A DNA stretch of 64,000 nucleotides from Ziziphus jujuba (taxonomy: Eukaryota > Streptophyta > Magnoliopsida > Rosales > Rhamnaceae): assembly GCF_031755915.1 (NCBI RefSeq), contig NC_083380.1, positions 30,600,501 through 30,664,500 on the forward strand. The letters are read 5' to 3'. Within the stretch, counting starts at the first letter, position 1. The number at the start of each line of letters is the position of its first letter. A program made the position numbers and the translations under genes. The notes under the pieces are model-generated. The model ran no database searches. It was not told the origin of the DNA and was given only the letters and a program-made list of their open reading frames with translations. Of the stretch, positions 10,701 through 23,965 are shown one piece after another.

Positions 10701-13700
10701 TGGAACTTGGTCTTGGAATTGTAAGTTATTTTCAACCGCCTTATCCTTGAAAAAATATAGTCTGTTATATTAGTTTAGTAGTTTTAAACATTTCCACTTT
10801 TCAACGACAATAGTTTAAAATTTTCTTTTTTCTTTTTCGAATTCCTGCTTAGATCTCTGTGTAGGTTTAGAATCCTAGAGTAGGATTTTGCTTTCTTACT
10901 TTGGATCTATACTTGGAAGGAGTAAGAATACCACCTCGTGGTAGGGTGATCCACTTGTCTACGTCATTAATATTCTTGCTTTCCTAGGATTTTTTTTACC
11001 AGATGAGATGATTAGGATGCCTAAAATTGTTCCTTTGTGATTGAATTAAAAATTTTGGTGATACTATTCCATTTTCAATTTATATTCCTGCCTCCTAGGT
11101 AGCTCTTATTGTCTAATGCTACAAATAGCATTCTGCAATAATGCTAACTTGCAGCAATTTCAATTTCACTCCACATTGACATACTCAGCTGATTAAAGGT
11201 GCAATCTTTTACAGCATGGTGAACCTGGTGCTGCTGTGGCTGACCTTCAACCGGTGGATGTTATAGTTTCTCATGTCTTAAAGCAGATATTGTCCACGGT
11301 AAGCCTGAGTGTTGTAAGACCTGCCCCTCATATGAATGGTTGACTTATGGAATATGAAGTTAGTGGTCAATAAAATTTTGTTCCACTGCGGAAGGTGTAG
11401 TATTCATATAGTTTTAATCAACAACAATTTCACAGCCAAGTCTCAACTAAGTCTAGTCCACTGGCATGGCTGTTCATAAAAGAGTTCATAAAAGATTTTA
11501 TATAAGTTTAGTTCACTATGCTTAATGTATTGAATAGTTGATTTATAATTTCTTTCTCATGCACAGATATAATGTATATTTCATTAAATCATTTTACAAC
11601 CTACTTAAGGTTTCACTGTTCTAATTTTTTATCTGTGCAGGAGACTAACTACGTTCCTATTACACGGGGTAGCAGAGTGGTTCTTATGATCAATGGGTAG
11701 GTTTACGAATTTTCTTTCATAGGTTTGATATATCAGTTAGTGTAAGCATTTGAATGCTGTTGGACAACCACATTCTTTAGTTTCCTACATTATCCTGCAT
11801 TGCTTTTGCAGTTGATGTAAGCAAATGATAATATTGAGATGGTTATATAATGTGAAGACAGACACATTTCAGACCATTGTATTGTCTTGTTGTCTTTTCT
11901 CCTTGTCTTAATTTTATACTTTGTGGTTAATAATATTAGTCACTTTTGTAGGTTCAGCCAAATGTTAAAAAGAATTGTGTTTCAATTTTCCTATTTGAAG
12001 GCCTTGATTCTATGAACACAAATAAAAGGGCTAAAATGTTGGTAATGTGAATGTTTTCATTTCTTTAACCATGAAAAGTAGCCTTCCCACATCCACACAT
12101 GAAATCCACTTTGAATTCCAGCTCTCTCTTCATATGTAAAAAAGTTGGTTTTCTGGCTGTCCAAGTTATGCCCAATTTCTAAAGACTGATATTATGAGTT
12201 TCTTCACCCTGAAAATTTTGAACTATTGAATGTTTTTCTGATCAATAAAATCATCGTTTTATCTTGTTCATGTGATGTTGTTTTTATGGCGCAGTTGTTA
12301 ATAGTTAAGAATGTTTCTTTCATGGTTGCAATACTTAAACTTTGTTGGCTTTATTAGCTGACACAGAAGATAGGATTCTTTTTCAATTGTTAAAAAGTCC
12401 TTTCTTTATGGAAATATGAACTAAAGATGGTCAGCCTAGGCCCTAAGTTTAACTCCTTTTCCTAGGGCTGTGATTGTTTCTTGTGTCTTCTAACCCTTTC
12501 TTTCCCTTTTTGATGGCAGGTTAGGTGGCACTCCTCTGTCAGAATTGATGATTGCATCTGGGAAAGCAGTACCTAAGTTGCAATTGGAACATGGACTTGC
12601 TGTTGATAGAGTGTATACAGGATCATTTATGACTTCTCTTGATATGGCAGGTAGGTTTTTTTGCTGACCAGGTTTTAGTTAAGTGAAAAATATAGATGTT
12701 CTCAGCATTTTTTCTTGTTCAGGCTTTTCAATTTCGATCATGAAAGCAGATCAAACTGTTCTGCAACGTTTGGATGCTCCAACTAAGGCTCCATATTGGC
12801 CTGTTGGTGTTGATGGTTTGTACTACTTTTTGAATATTGCTTCTACCATTTATATTATGTTTACTAATTCCTTCTTTTAATATAATGGGTATTTGAATCA
12901 TTAAATTTTAATCTATACTGTTTTAGCACAAAACTGTATACCACATCTTCCAGTAATAGCCTACATACTTTATAATTCCAGAGAAAAAAAGTCACTGATC
13001 CTATACTGGATCCTTTTTGTTGAGCTCAGTAGCTGCCTTGCAGGTAATCATCCACCTGCCAAAATTCCCGTTCCTGTGCCTCCATCTCGCTCATTGAAGA
13101 GTGAAGAGGTATGTTCATCCCTGCAGATGACTGTTATGGATATCAAATGTTAATGATTAGATCATATTCTTATTGGATGTTTGACATGCCTTCATAAAGA
13201 TCTCAGTGATGAAGTGCATAATATAATGTGAACAAGAGATTTTAATCTGTCTGAGAATGAAGGTTATTAAGGTAAAATTGATACTACATGATATGTTTAA
13301 TGCTGTTATGTTGTATACCAAATTCTGCATCTCAATGCTGAAGCTTCATAGGTTACAATTGCAATTAATATATGCATGGATTTTTTGTAGTTGGTACCAC
13401 TTTATAAACAGAACGAAAGAAAAAAGGTAAGACTAAAATTGTATCAAGTACCGAGGGCTATTAAATTACTTGAAGAGATCTCGAAGCACTATGATGTTTT
13501 GAAAATAGTGTTCAGGTTGGACATAGGCTTCTACATAGTGGCTTAACATAGTAGCATTGTCCTTGTCCGCATAGTTTGGGTTAGATGAGGAAGACCTTAG
13601 TTTCATTAAAAAGTAATACTTTCAAATGTAGGCAGAAGAAGATTTATCAGTATTAACCCCAGAAACAATGCATTCTGTACATTGATTTTACTTTTTAAGT

Positions 13701-16072
13701 TTATACATCATTAATACTTTTAAATGTAGGCACATTGATTTTACTTTTTAAGTTTATACATGTAAATAAATACTTTTAAATGTAGGCACAAGAAGATTAA
13801 TCAGTATTAACCCTAGAAACAATGCATTTGGTACATTGATTTTACTTTTTTAAGTTTATACATGTAGTAAATATATAACAAGGGGATTGTAGAAAAGTAT
13901 GTTACCTTAATAGCAGTTGTTAAATGCCAGGTATTATTGTATATGATTCTGACCTATACAAGCCCTGTGCTAGTTGATCTTTCTTGCATCAAAATTTTTG
14001 AGCAGATTTTTATGAATGGTTTTTTATCTCTGGATATTACTTTTGGCCATGCTTCATTGAGCTTGCTAGCTGATTTGCTATACCTTCTTTTGATTAGCCA
14101 TTAGGTCGGCCACTGCAATTGAATCCACAAGGTCAGATGCTTGAGGTGGCTATTGAAGCAGCTGCAAAGGCAGTTATTGAGATTAAGGATAGTTTGGATG
14201 AATGGGATAGCAAAGTAGGTGATGGCGACTGTGGGTCAACGGTGAGTCCTTTGCTGCTGCTTGTAATTTACTGCTGGTTCCCTGTTATATTTTGGCCAGT
14301 TTATGTTATTTTTGCTCTGCCACAGATGTATAGAGGTGCAAAAGCAATACTAGATGACATTAAAAAGTAAGTATTCTATTTTAGATTATTTTTGTGCAAC
14401 AGGGAAACTTCTCTGATGGCATGTCCTGAAACACATTATCTTTTTGCTAGGAAAGGAGGTCGCCATCCTCATGGTTCACCTATTACATTGCAGTTTTTAA
14501 TTAGTACATTAGCGTTCTATCCTAGTTTTATATATATAATCGGATCATACTTCCTATTAAATACAGTGGATAAGTAGACACTTACAAAAGACAGTTAATG
14601 TACTTTTCTGTTTTTAATTTACTTTTCTGTTTTCTTATATTGTGGTCGAACTTTATTCAACATGCCTCTTGGGGTGGGACAGTAATGCTTAAGTTTTAAT
14701 GCTTTGCAGTGCTCATGATTCCAAATTAAGCTTTTATTCATGGTTTTACCTGAATTACCATGTTCTGTACCCAGTTATCCTCTGAATGATGCTGCTGAAA
14801 CTGTGAATGAAATTGGATCAAGTATCAAAAGAGTAATGGGAGGAACGAGCGGAATCTTGTATTTTACTTCCCTTCTGTTTTTTGAATAAGCTGTGACCTT
14901 AATTTTTTTGATGATTTGTGCTATTCAAATTACTTGAGACATCATTCTTTTTATCTTTTCCTGTAACAGATATAATATATTTTGTAAGGCAGCATATACT
15001 CAATTAAAAGCAAGCACCCAGTCAGCTGCCATGTCAAAAAAATGTGAGATAAATATGATGATCCCCTCCTGTAATAATATATAGGTTTTGATTCCTCGGT
15101 CTAATCATTCTTTTGCTTCAGGGGCTGAAGCACTTGAAGCTGCCATTGCTGCTGTCAGTAAATATGGGGGCGCTAGTGCTGGTTATCGCACATTGCTAGA
15201 TGCCCTTATTCCTGCATTAGCAGTTCTGCAGGAGGTGATGAAAAATTGTTGTTTTTCTTTGAATTGATTGTTGATGTGTTCCTGATAGTTAAAAATCTCT
15301 TTTTAATACAGAGGTTAAATGCTGGTGATGATCCTACAACTGCTTTTCTCCTCTCATCTGAAGCGGCAGTTGCCGGAGCTGAGTCAACTATAAACATGCA
15401 GGCACAGGTTGATATTCTTGCTGATGTGTGCTTTTGCCTGTCATCTTTATAGCCATCATTACAAAATGCATTTCTCTCGTGGTCATGGCATGTTTGCAAC
15501 TAGCATGAGAAATTGCTTTCGAGCAACTACAGTAATTGCGAGTGGTCACTGTTGTTGTTGTTTTTTTTTTTTTTTTTTTTTTTCCTCCAACTTGTTCAAC
15601 TCAGAAACCATGTTCACCATTTCTCAAATAACAAGTAATTTATGATAAATGTGATAAAGGGTGAAGTCAGATTATATAAGTGTCATGATTGCATTGTCCA
15701 CGCTTAGGATCTTTTGGCTTTGCTCAGAGCTGGCTGGGCTACATATTATTTTTTCTTTGATCCTTGTAGTTTATTGAAGACTATGTATTAACAAGAGAAG
15801 AAAAACAAAGATGAAAAATGATCCTGCATGCGATTATGATCTTTGTTTAATGCAGATAGCTCTACCTTTATCTGCTTATCTATTGTGTTGGACTAGAATA
15901 TTTTAGTTATCAAATACCCCGGGAACTAATTGGACGTCTTGTGCAGGCTGGACGTTCATCTTATGTGTCCGGAGAGAAGCTTGCTTCAGTTCCGGATCCA
16001 GGTGCAATGGCTGTGGCTTCTTGGTACAGAGCAGCAGCATTGGCTGTTAAGGACAAATACCAGGCTTCTTGA
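7710..16072 (+). CDS. DAK: Dihydroxyacetone kinase (DAK/triokinase-FMN cyclase type), 20 exons
   Basis: Cytosolic ATP-dependent dihydroxyacetone kinase of the single-chain DhaK-DhaL type; animal relatives are also FMN cyclases. Exons: 7710-7749, 8294-8367, 8456-8519, 9162-9274, 9366-9413, 9912-9983, 10062-10148, 10547-10720, 11215-11298, 11641-11696, 12520-12650, 12723-12815, 13044-13108, 14098-14241, 14326-14366, 14775-14858, 14970-15043, 15122-15234, 15312-15407, 15947-16072. They join in frame to 592 codons plus TGA, the usual family length. The protein starts [19 protein letters not shown] and ends AVKDKYQAS. DhaK domain (about 1-335): GGGSGHEP at 60-67, NYTGDRLNF at 114-122, and HGEPG at 225-229, whose His is the residue that binds dihydroxyacetone covalently in this family. 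DhaL domain (about 375-590): VGDGDCGST at 407-415 supplies the Mg-ATP-binding aspartates, with GGTSGIL and GDDPTTA further on. No signal peptide is seen. All introns are GT-AG. Exon borders were inferred by reading frame and family similarity, not from transcripts. Confidence 0.95.
9540..9945 (+). repeat. About 200-bp tandem duplication of DAK intron plus exon start
   Basis: Unit 1 (9540-9739) and unit 2 (9740-9945) match closely from a taaagaagaatgg word through intron sequence and acceptor into the coding block for NYTGDxLNFGL. Unit 2 carries the true exon 6, with Arg at the variable position. Unit 1 carries a copy of the exon's first about 35 bases with Cys instead. It then runs straight into the next unit with no good donor, so it is a decoy or pseudo-exon inside intron 5. 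Confidence 0.85.
10149..10173 (+). repeat. CT microsatellite at the exon 7 donor of DAK
   Basis: The donor after ...HK reads GTTCTCTCTC and the CT run begins at the third intron base, giving a poor match to GTAAGT. The exon boundary is nevertheless fixed by the reading frame. Confidence 0.75.
13615..13864 (+). repeat. Three-copy tandem repeat in DAK intron 13
   Basis: Copies at about 13615-13708, 13713-13763 and 13769-13864 share aatactttnaaatgtaggca at the left and acattgattttactttt plus agtttatacat at the right. The middle copy lacks the internal agaagattaatcagtatta segment present in the outer two. Intronic, so no coding effect is expected. Confidence 0.75.
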
Positions 16073-16900
16073 GCTGAACAAATATATGTAGTTTTTCATT
16101 GCAATTTTCTGCTCCTTTTTAGCAGCAGATACAAAATGCAAAACCAACTAATTTTTGTTTTTATAATTTTACTCACTAACAAATTTAGGCTTTCCGCATA
16201 TGCTGGTTTTGCATGGTGCTGAGAAGTTTCACACCGCCTCCTTTTATATACATGTCTTGAACTTTATCTTTCAGAAAAAGAAAAAAAAAAAAAAATTGTA
16301 ACATTCACATATTGAGAACACATTCAGAATAATGTGAATCAAAATCTTAGCATATATATGATATATGTCTGTACTTGTAAACCGTATTTGCAAGTTTTGG
16401 TGTTTGATTCCTGGGGAGGTATAGCTTGTGTTTGTTTAGATAATAGATGCTAAAACTTTTTTTTTTTTTTTTTCAATTATAGATGTTGAAACTTTTATGC
16501 CAAAAAAAGTGATTAGAACTTTGGTACCCTTTTCTTAGGTTTATACCTATAAAATCTTTATATTGAGAACACTTTTATATGCATTTCAATATTAACTAAA
16601 CAATATTTAAGAATATTTTTATTTTTACTTTTGCTTGAAACGAGAAGCAATGTCGTTTTAAACTACTCGGGCGGTAGAATTTAAACGACAAAAGCAATGG
16701 AATCCAAGTCGGGGAAATACTTGCGTCCTAATCAGAAGGCCAACGAGGAAGCCTCCATTTGGATTTACACTATTGTCCAAACGTCAACATCCTCTACCGT
16801 CTGATTTCGTTCTTTTAACCAAAAAAATAAAAAATAAAAATATCAAGACTCAGACCCTATGAATGCGGGCCACTAGATTATATGTAAAGCCAGGGTTGAG
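16073..16900. other. DAK 3' region and DAK-calmodulin spacer
   Basis: The first about 300 bases should be the DAK 3' UTR. The rest is AT-rich with A and T runs. A 35-codon open frame (16697-16804, MESKSGKYLRPNQKANEE...) upstream of the calmodulin promoter has no recognised homology and is not called as a gene. Confidence 0.45.
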
Positions 16901-16906
16901 TGGGGC

Positions 16907-16912
16907 CACGTG
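16907..16912 (+). promoter_or_regulatory. G-box / ABRE-like CACGTG upstream of calmodulin
   Basis: The perfect palindrome CACGTG lies in the context GGCCACGTGTCC, about 65 bp before the calmodulin TATA box. Such sites bind bZIP and bHLH factors in plants and often give light or ABA responsiveness. Sequence match and position are seen; function is inferred. Confidence 0.55.
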
Positions 16913-16973
16913 TCCGTACAGAAAGGCCAAAGCTATTACTAGTCCACGCAGGCATAGAAGCAGTCGTACAATT

Positions 16974-16980
16974 TATAAAC
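16974..16980 (+). promoter_or_regulatory. TATA box of the calmodulin gene
   Basis: TATAAAC lies 163 bp upstream of the start codon. It is followed by an AC- and AG-rich leader and then a CT-rich stretch typical of a plant 5' UTR. Confidence 0.6.
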
Positions 16981-17031
16981 AAAGACTCATTTTCCAAATG
17001 AAGAAGTAATTCGCCAGAAAAAGACAATTAA

Positions 17032-19790
<2,759 letters not shown>

Positions 19791-22700
19791 TTATGATGTG
19801 ATTGTGACATGGTAGATGACAGATTTACCTTAATGTAGAATCAGCACAAACAACACCTTCCATTTTAGACTTTTGTTGAACAAGAGTAGGTTTTAATTTT
19901 CTGTTTAATATTAGTTTTTCGCTCTATTATGGATTTATAAACTTGTTTGCGTGGTTCTATAGAGCTTTCCCATATGTTCGTGGTTTTTTTTTATTCTTTG
20001 CTTCTGTGCCTCCATATATCTATATATGAATATACAGTTTATTATATATGGAAGGATTCTCCTGTGAGGATGCTTTTTACAAGTTAAGGGATTCTAATTT
20101 TAGCTTTTGGGTATTTTGGACAGTTGGGATGAATTTAGATGGATAGTGTGCAATTCATGATCTAACGCCTAAAATTAGAATTCCTTCTTTAATTTATATG
20201 AGAAGATTCTGTCCTTGGAGGATTTTTAATATGAATTTGTATGAGGAAATATTTTTGTGAATCAAGATGTGAAGAATCATTTTCAAGAGCTCTTGATGTT
20301 GAAGCTCCCTGCTGGGCAAGGTTTAGCCACTGTTCGCTTAAATTGGTCCAGTCCAATACTAATTGGGCCTTAAAACACTGATCTTCATATAATTGTTTGG
20401 CTTTTCTTATGGTTCACATTTTCTTATCGTAAATGTCAAATACTTTGTTACTTATCCCTTTTACTACAAAATTTGTCCTTGCTGTTCAGTTCCTCTGATT
20501 AGACCCCCATCTAACTTTATGCATTAATGAGAAAACAAAAAAAATGGAGATTGCAGCCATTCCCATATTAGTTTTTTTTTTTCAAAAAGTGTCCCATAAT
20601 CAATTGATTATTGTTTTTCTATTGCAGCTTCCAAAAATTTTCATTTTAACTCTTATTCTAAGTCTTGTTTATGTCTAAGAGATATGAATCTCTTATCTGA
20701 TCTCCCTTGGCTTTTCACATGGGTATTGTTTCAAAAGTTGATTCGAAACAAGTCTTGTTTGAGATAACTTATACTACTACCTTTTCAAACCTTTAGCTTT
20801 TTCAGACACGCCTCATGAGATGTAACATTTTATTGAGTTTGGTTAGAAGCTATTCTGAAAGCCTAAAACTATATAAAAAAAAAAAAAAAACTGTACAAAA
20901 TACAAATACTCTCAAAACTTGCTTTCGAAAGCTATTCTAGGACTTAAAATTTTTTGGATCATTTTGTTTGTACATGTCTTAAAGAATTCTCTTTCAGGTG
21001 TCTCACCTGTAGAGTCCTTGTTGCTTTGCTGATTTTGTATCTCAGGAGAGTGGCCTTGCTGCCAACTCAGAGTGATAGGCTGTTGCCTCCAGCAAAAAAC
21101 AAATAATAATAATAATAAAAGAAATAAATATAAAATATTTAAAAGCCAAAAATAGCGTTTTAGAATCAATGCCAAATGGGGGAAGCACAAAAGCACTTTG
21201 TTCTCCCTATCAAAACTGTTAGCCAAGACTCGATTGCCTTGTATAACACAAAAATTTAGACCGACAGAAAAATGATTCTCAGAAACATATTTTTCCTCCT
21301 TTTTTTCTTTTCCTTTTTTTTGGAGCTAATTAAGTATAATTGATAGGATAAGAAGTCTCTATGACATAAAAGTCCAAAAATGAAAGGTACCAATACTGAT
21401 TCTACAATAAAGCAAATCTGAAACAAACAGCAGGAATCTGTTTTCTATATGTACATCTTCATTTGACTAGCTCCATCTATATCTTCATGAATCATTATCT
21501 CATTCATTTCTACGACTGGTAGTTTCCTCCAACATTTCTGATTATACATTTTCAAGATATGAAAGATGACAAAGACATGTAGTATCAGATATGCAATAGA
21601 TATTTATTAATTCTTTTAAAATATTTAATAAAGTAATAAAATGCATTGAAATCATGATTTTTAATTTTAATAAACAAAATATATTACCTAATTCATTCAT
21701 TATTTAATTACCAAATGTTATAAAATCGATAACTAATCCCATTTTTGTTGCATCCATGATTTTCCAATAATAATAATTTGGTGATTCCAACTAAACAAAT
21801 TATATGATAAAACAGTGGATTTATTAAATGCATGTCTTTAAACAGTGTTCTCATTTATACATTAATAGCTATATTTTATATGTATTACAATTTGAAGTAC
21901 ATTTCATGTGCTAGAAAGCCTTAATTAATGATAATTTTTTGTGTCTCAAATTTTTGTTTGACTCCTTTCCATATATGATTTCACAAACAAAAAAATTTTC
22001 GATTGATTCTGTGTAGCTATCCTCATGCAAAGATGCTGGCAAAATTAAGGCTGCAGTATTTTTTAAACTTGTCGGCTTAAATGCATTGAATGGAATGTAT
22101 ATGATGCATGTATCATCATCGCTAAATTCTACAATTCTAATTAGTTGCATGAACATTTAGCTCGAATTGACCACAATTTTTTTAATTTTTTTTTAATCTA
22201 ACTTTTATGATTATTTTTGTTGAATTTTTTTCTCTCTTAATTAGTCAACATAAAACTAGAAAAGAAAAATAATCCAAATTTGAAAGTGTAATCATAGTAG
22301 TCGTAGACATAATTAACATTTAATGGGCGAGCACGAGTCCACTATCTCTTTTCATCTTTCCCATTTTATTTTGTTGTTAAATTTAATTATCGTTAAACGT
22401 CTAAATTGAGGATACAGAATATAAAATTTTAAAAATCTAAAATTAGCTTAAAAAAAATTTAAAAATTGATACTAATTAGGTGCAGAATAAATGATCATAA
22501 CTAACAAAAGAGCATGTTATTAATTATGGTCTTCCCTTAATATAATGATAAAAGAGTTTTATTATATGAAATTTATTTAAAATAAATTAATTACCAATAT
22601 ATATCTTTGTATGCTTTTAGATAAGGATTTAGTTTATTTTGTTTGATTGAGAAACGGTCCTGTTCCTTTGATGGCTGCTTTAGCAAACTCTAAATCATTT

Positions 22701-22919
22701 GTAAGCGTGACGAACCTTTTTCTTTTCGTTATGTGTGCTACATTTATTACAGCTTGTCGTATTCCATAAATGTCTGGATAAATACTGTGTCATTTTATTT
22801 CAAGATTTAATTCAGAAAATATTTAAATATATATAATATGAACCTTGGACTTTGATTTTTGATTTTGATTTTTAATAAAAATTGAGCTTCTGTGAGATTA
22901 ATCAACAAAAAAGTTCTTT
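19791..22919. other. Calmodulin 3' region and AT-rich intergenic DNA
   Basis: The first about 250 bases are the likely calmodulin 3' UTR. After the repeat at 20.05 kb no gene is supported. Minus-strand open frames at 20912-21226 and 21911-22156 (81 codons, MFMQLIRIVEFSDDD...) have no recognised motif. Confidence 0.4.
20048..20232. repeat. Small MITE-like repeat with inverted and direct internal symmetry
   Basis: AAGGGATTCTAATTTTAG at 20086-20103 is inverted, with one mismatch, at 20169-20186. Outside these arms, a tatatggaaggattct...gaggatgctttttac block (from 20046) recurs in direct orientation as tatatgagaagattct...ggaggatttttaa (from 20196). This suggests a short palindromic element flanked by a repeated block. 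Family not identified. Confidence 0.45.
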
Positions 22920-23965
22920 TAAGTCAATATACCATTACCAAGCTTATCTCTAAACCTTATCAAGATCATGATGGAACCATATGAAGCCTTTTTAATCTCC
23001 TGTTCTATTTGCGATTTGAGTATAATGGAGTGCATTACGAGGCATAAATAAGGTTTATCAAAATTAAATTAATCAAACAATCTTTACAATTTCAGACTTA
23101 TACAGTAATAAGGCAATCTGCTTTCTTCCATTTGCTTCATCCTTTTAGTTGCAATATGAACCTTGCATTGTATATAAATGATGATGTATGTATTCATTTT
23201 TAGATATTATAAGAATAGATGGATTTGAACTTGGAATGACAGGCAAGCCATCCTAATGACAATGAATAAAGGAGATTAGATAAGTTTAATTTTCTAATCA
23301 AATTTTATTTTTTTGATAATGTTAATTCTTTAACTCCTTATAGTCAAATTAATTATTCATTTATAATTGTTATTTCCATATTAATAAAAAATATATTATT
23401 TATTATTATTGATAAATAATTATTAATAAAACCTACATATTATAAAATTATTTTTAAAATTTTAATATAAAAATAATAAAATTAAGTGTTTCGATCAAAA
23501 TTTATCAAGTTAAAACTATTTGGGTTAGCATATTATTATCAAATCTACTTTTCAGTTTTATCAGATCAAGACAAGACAATATGATGCCTTTTAACCCGTC
23601 TGTTATCTGCAATTTGAGCATAATAAAGTATACACTAAAGCACAAATGAGACTTACCAAAATCAAATGTACAACTTTGTACTCGCAAAGTCATAGGATAA
23701 CTGAGTTCTTTCTATTTGTTTCATCCACTCGGATGCAATATAAACCTCACATTGCATATGAATGACTATATATTGTATTCATTTTTAGATGGATTTAAAT
23801 TCAGAATGACGTAGCAATCTGTCCCAGTGACAATGAATGAAGAAGGTTGAATGAGTTTAACTCTCCCTCTCAATTTTTTTGCCCTTTTTTTTGGTAATAT
23901 TAACTCCCTAAGTCTTGATAGTCAACCCAGTTGTGCACTTATAATTATTACTTCCAGATTGGTAA
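22920..23965. repeat. Diverged tandem duplication, offset about 590-600 bp
   Basis: Copy 1 (about 22925-23385) and copy 2 (about 23505-23965) share ordered blocks. These are gatcatgatg/gacaatatgatg then gccttttaa, ctgt..tat.tgc.atttgag.ataat, tttcttcc/tct atttgtttcatcc, gcaatat.aacctcacattg, tgtattcatttttagat, gtgacaatgaatgaa and atagtcaa. No reading frame is conserved between the copies. Repeat family unknown; nature (old transposon or segmental duplication) unresolved. Confidence 0.65.

Noticed and set aside
16697..16804. 35-codon ORF MESKSGKYLRPNQKANEE... upstream of calmodulin
   Set aside because: Composition is gene-like, but it is short, has no recognised homolog and sits just before the calmodulin promoter; not enough to call.
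21911..22156. 81-codon minus-strand ORF in the calmodulin-ZHD interval
   Set aside because: No motif, AT-rich codon use and no promoter or splice context; may be chance.
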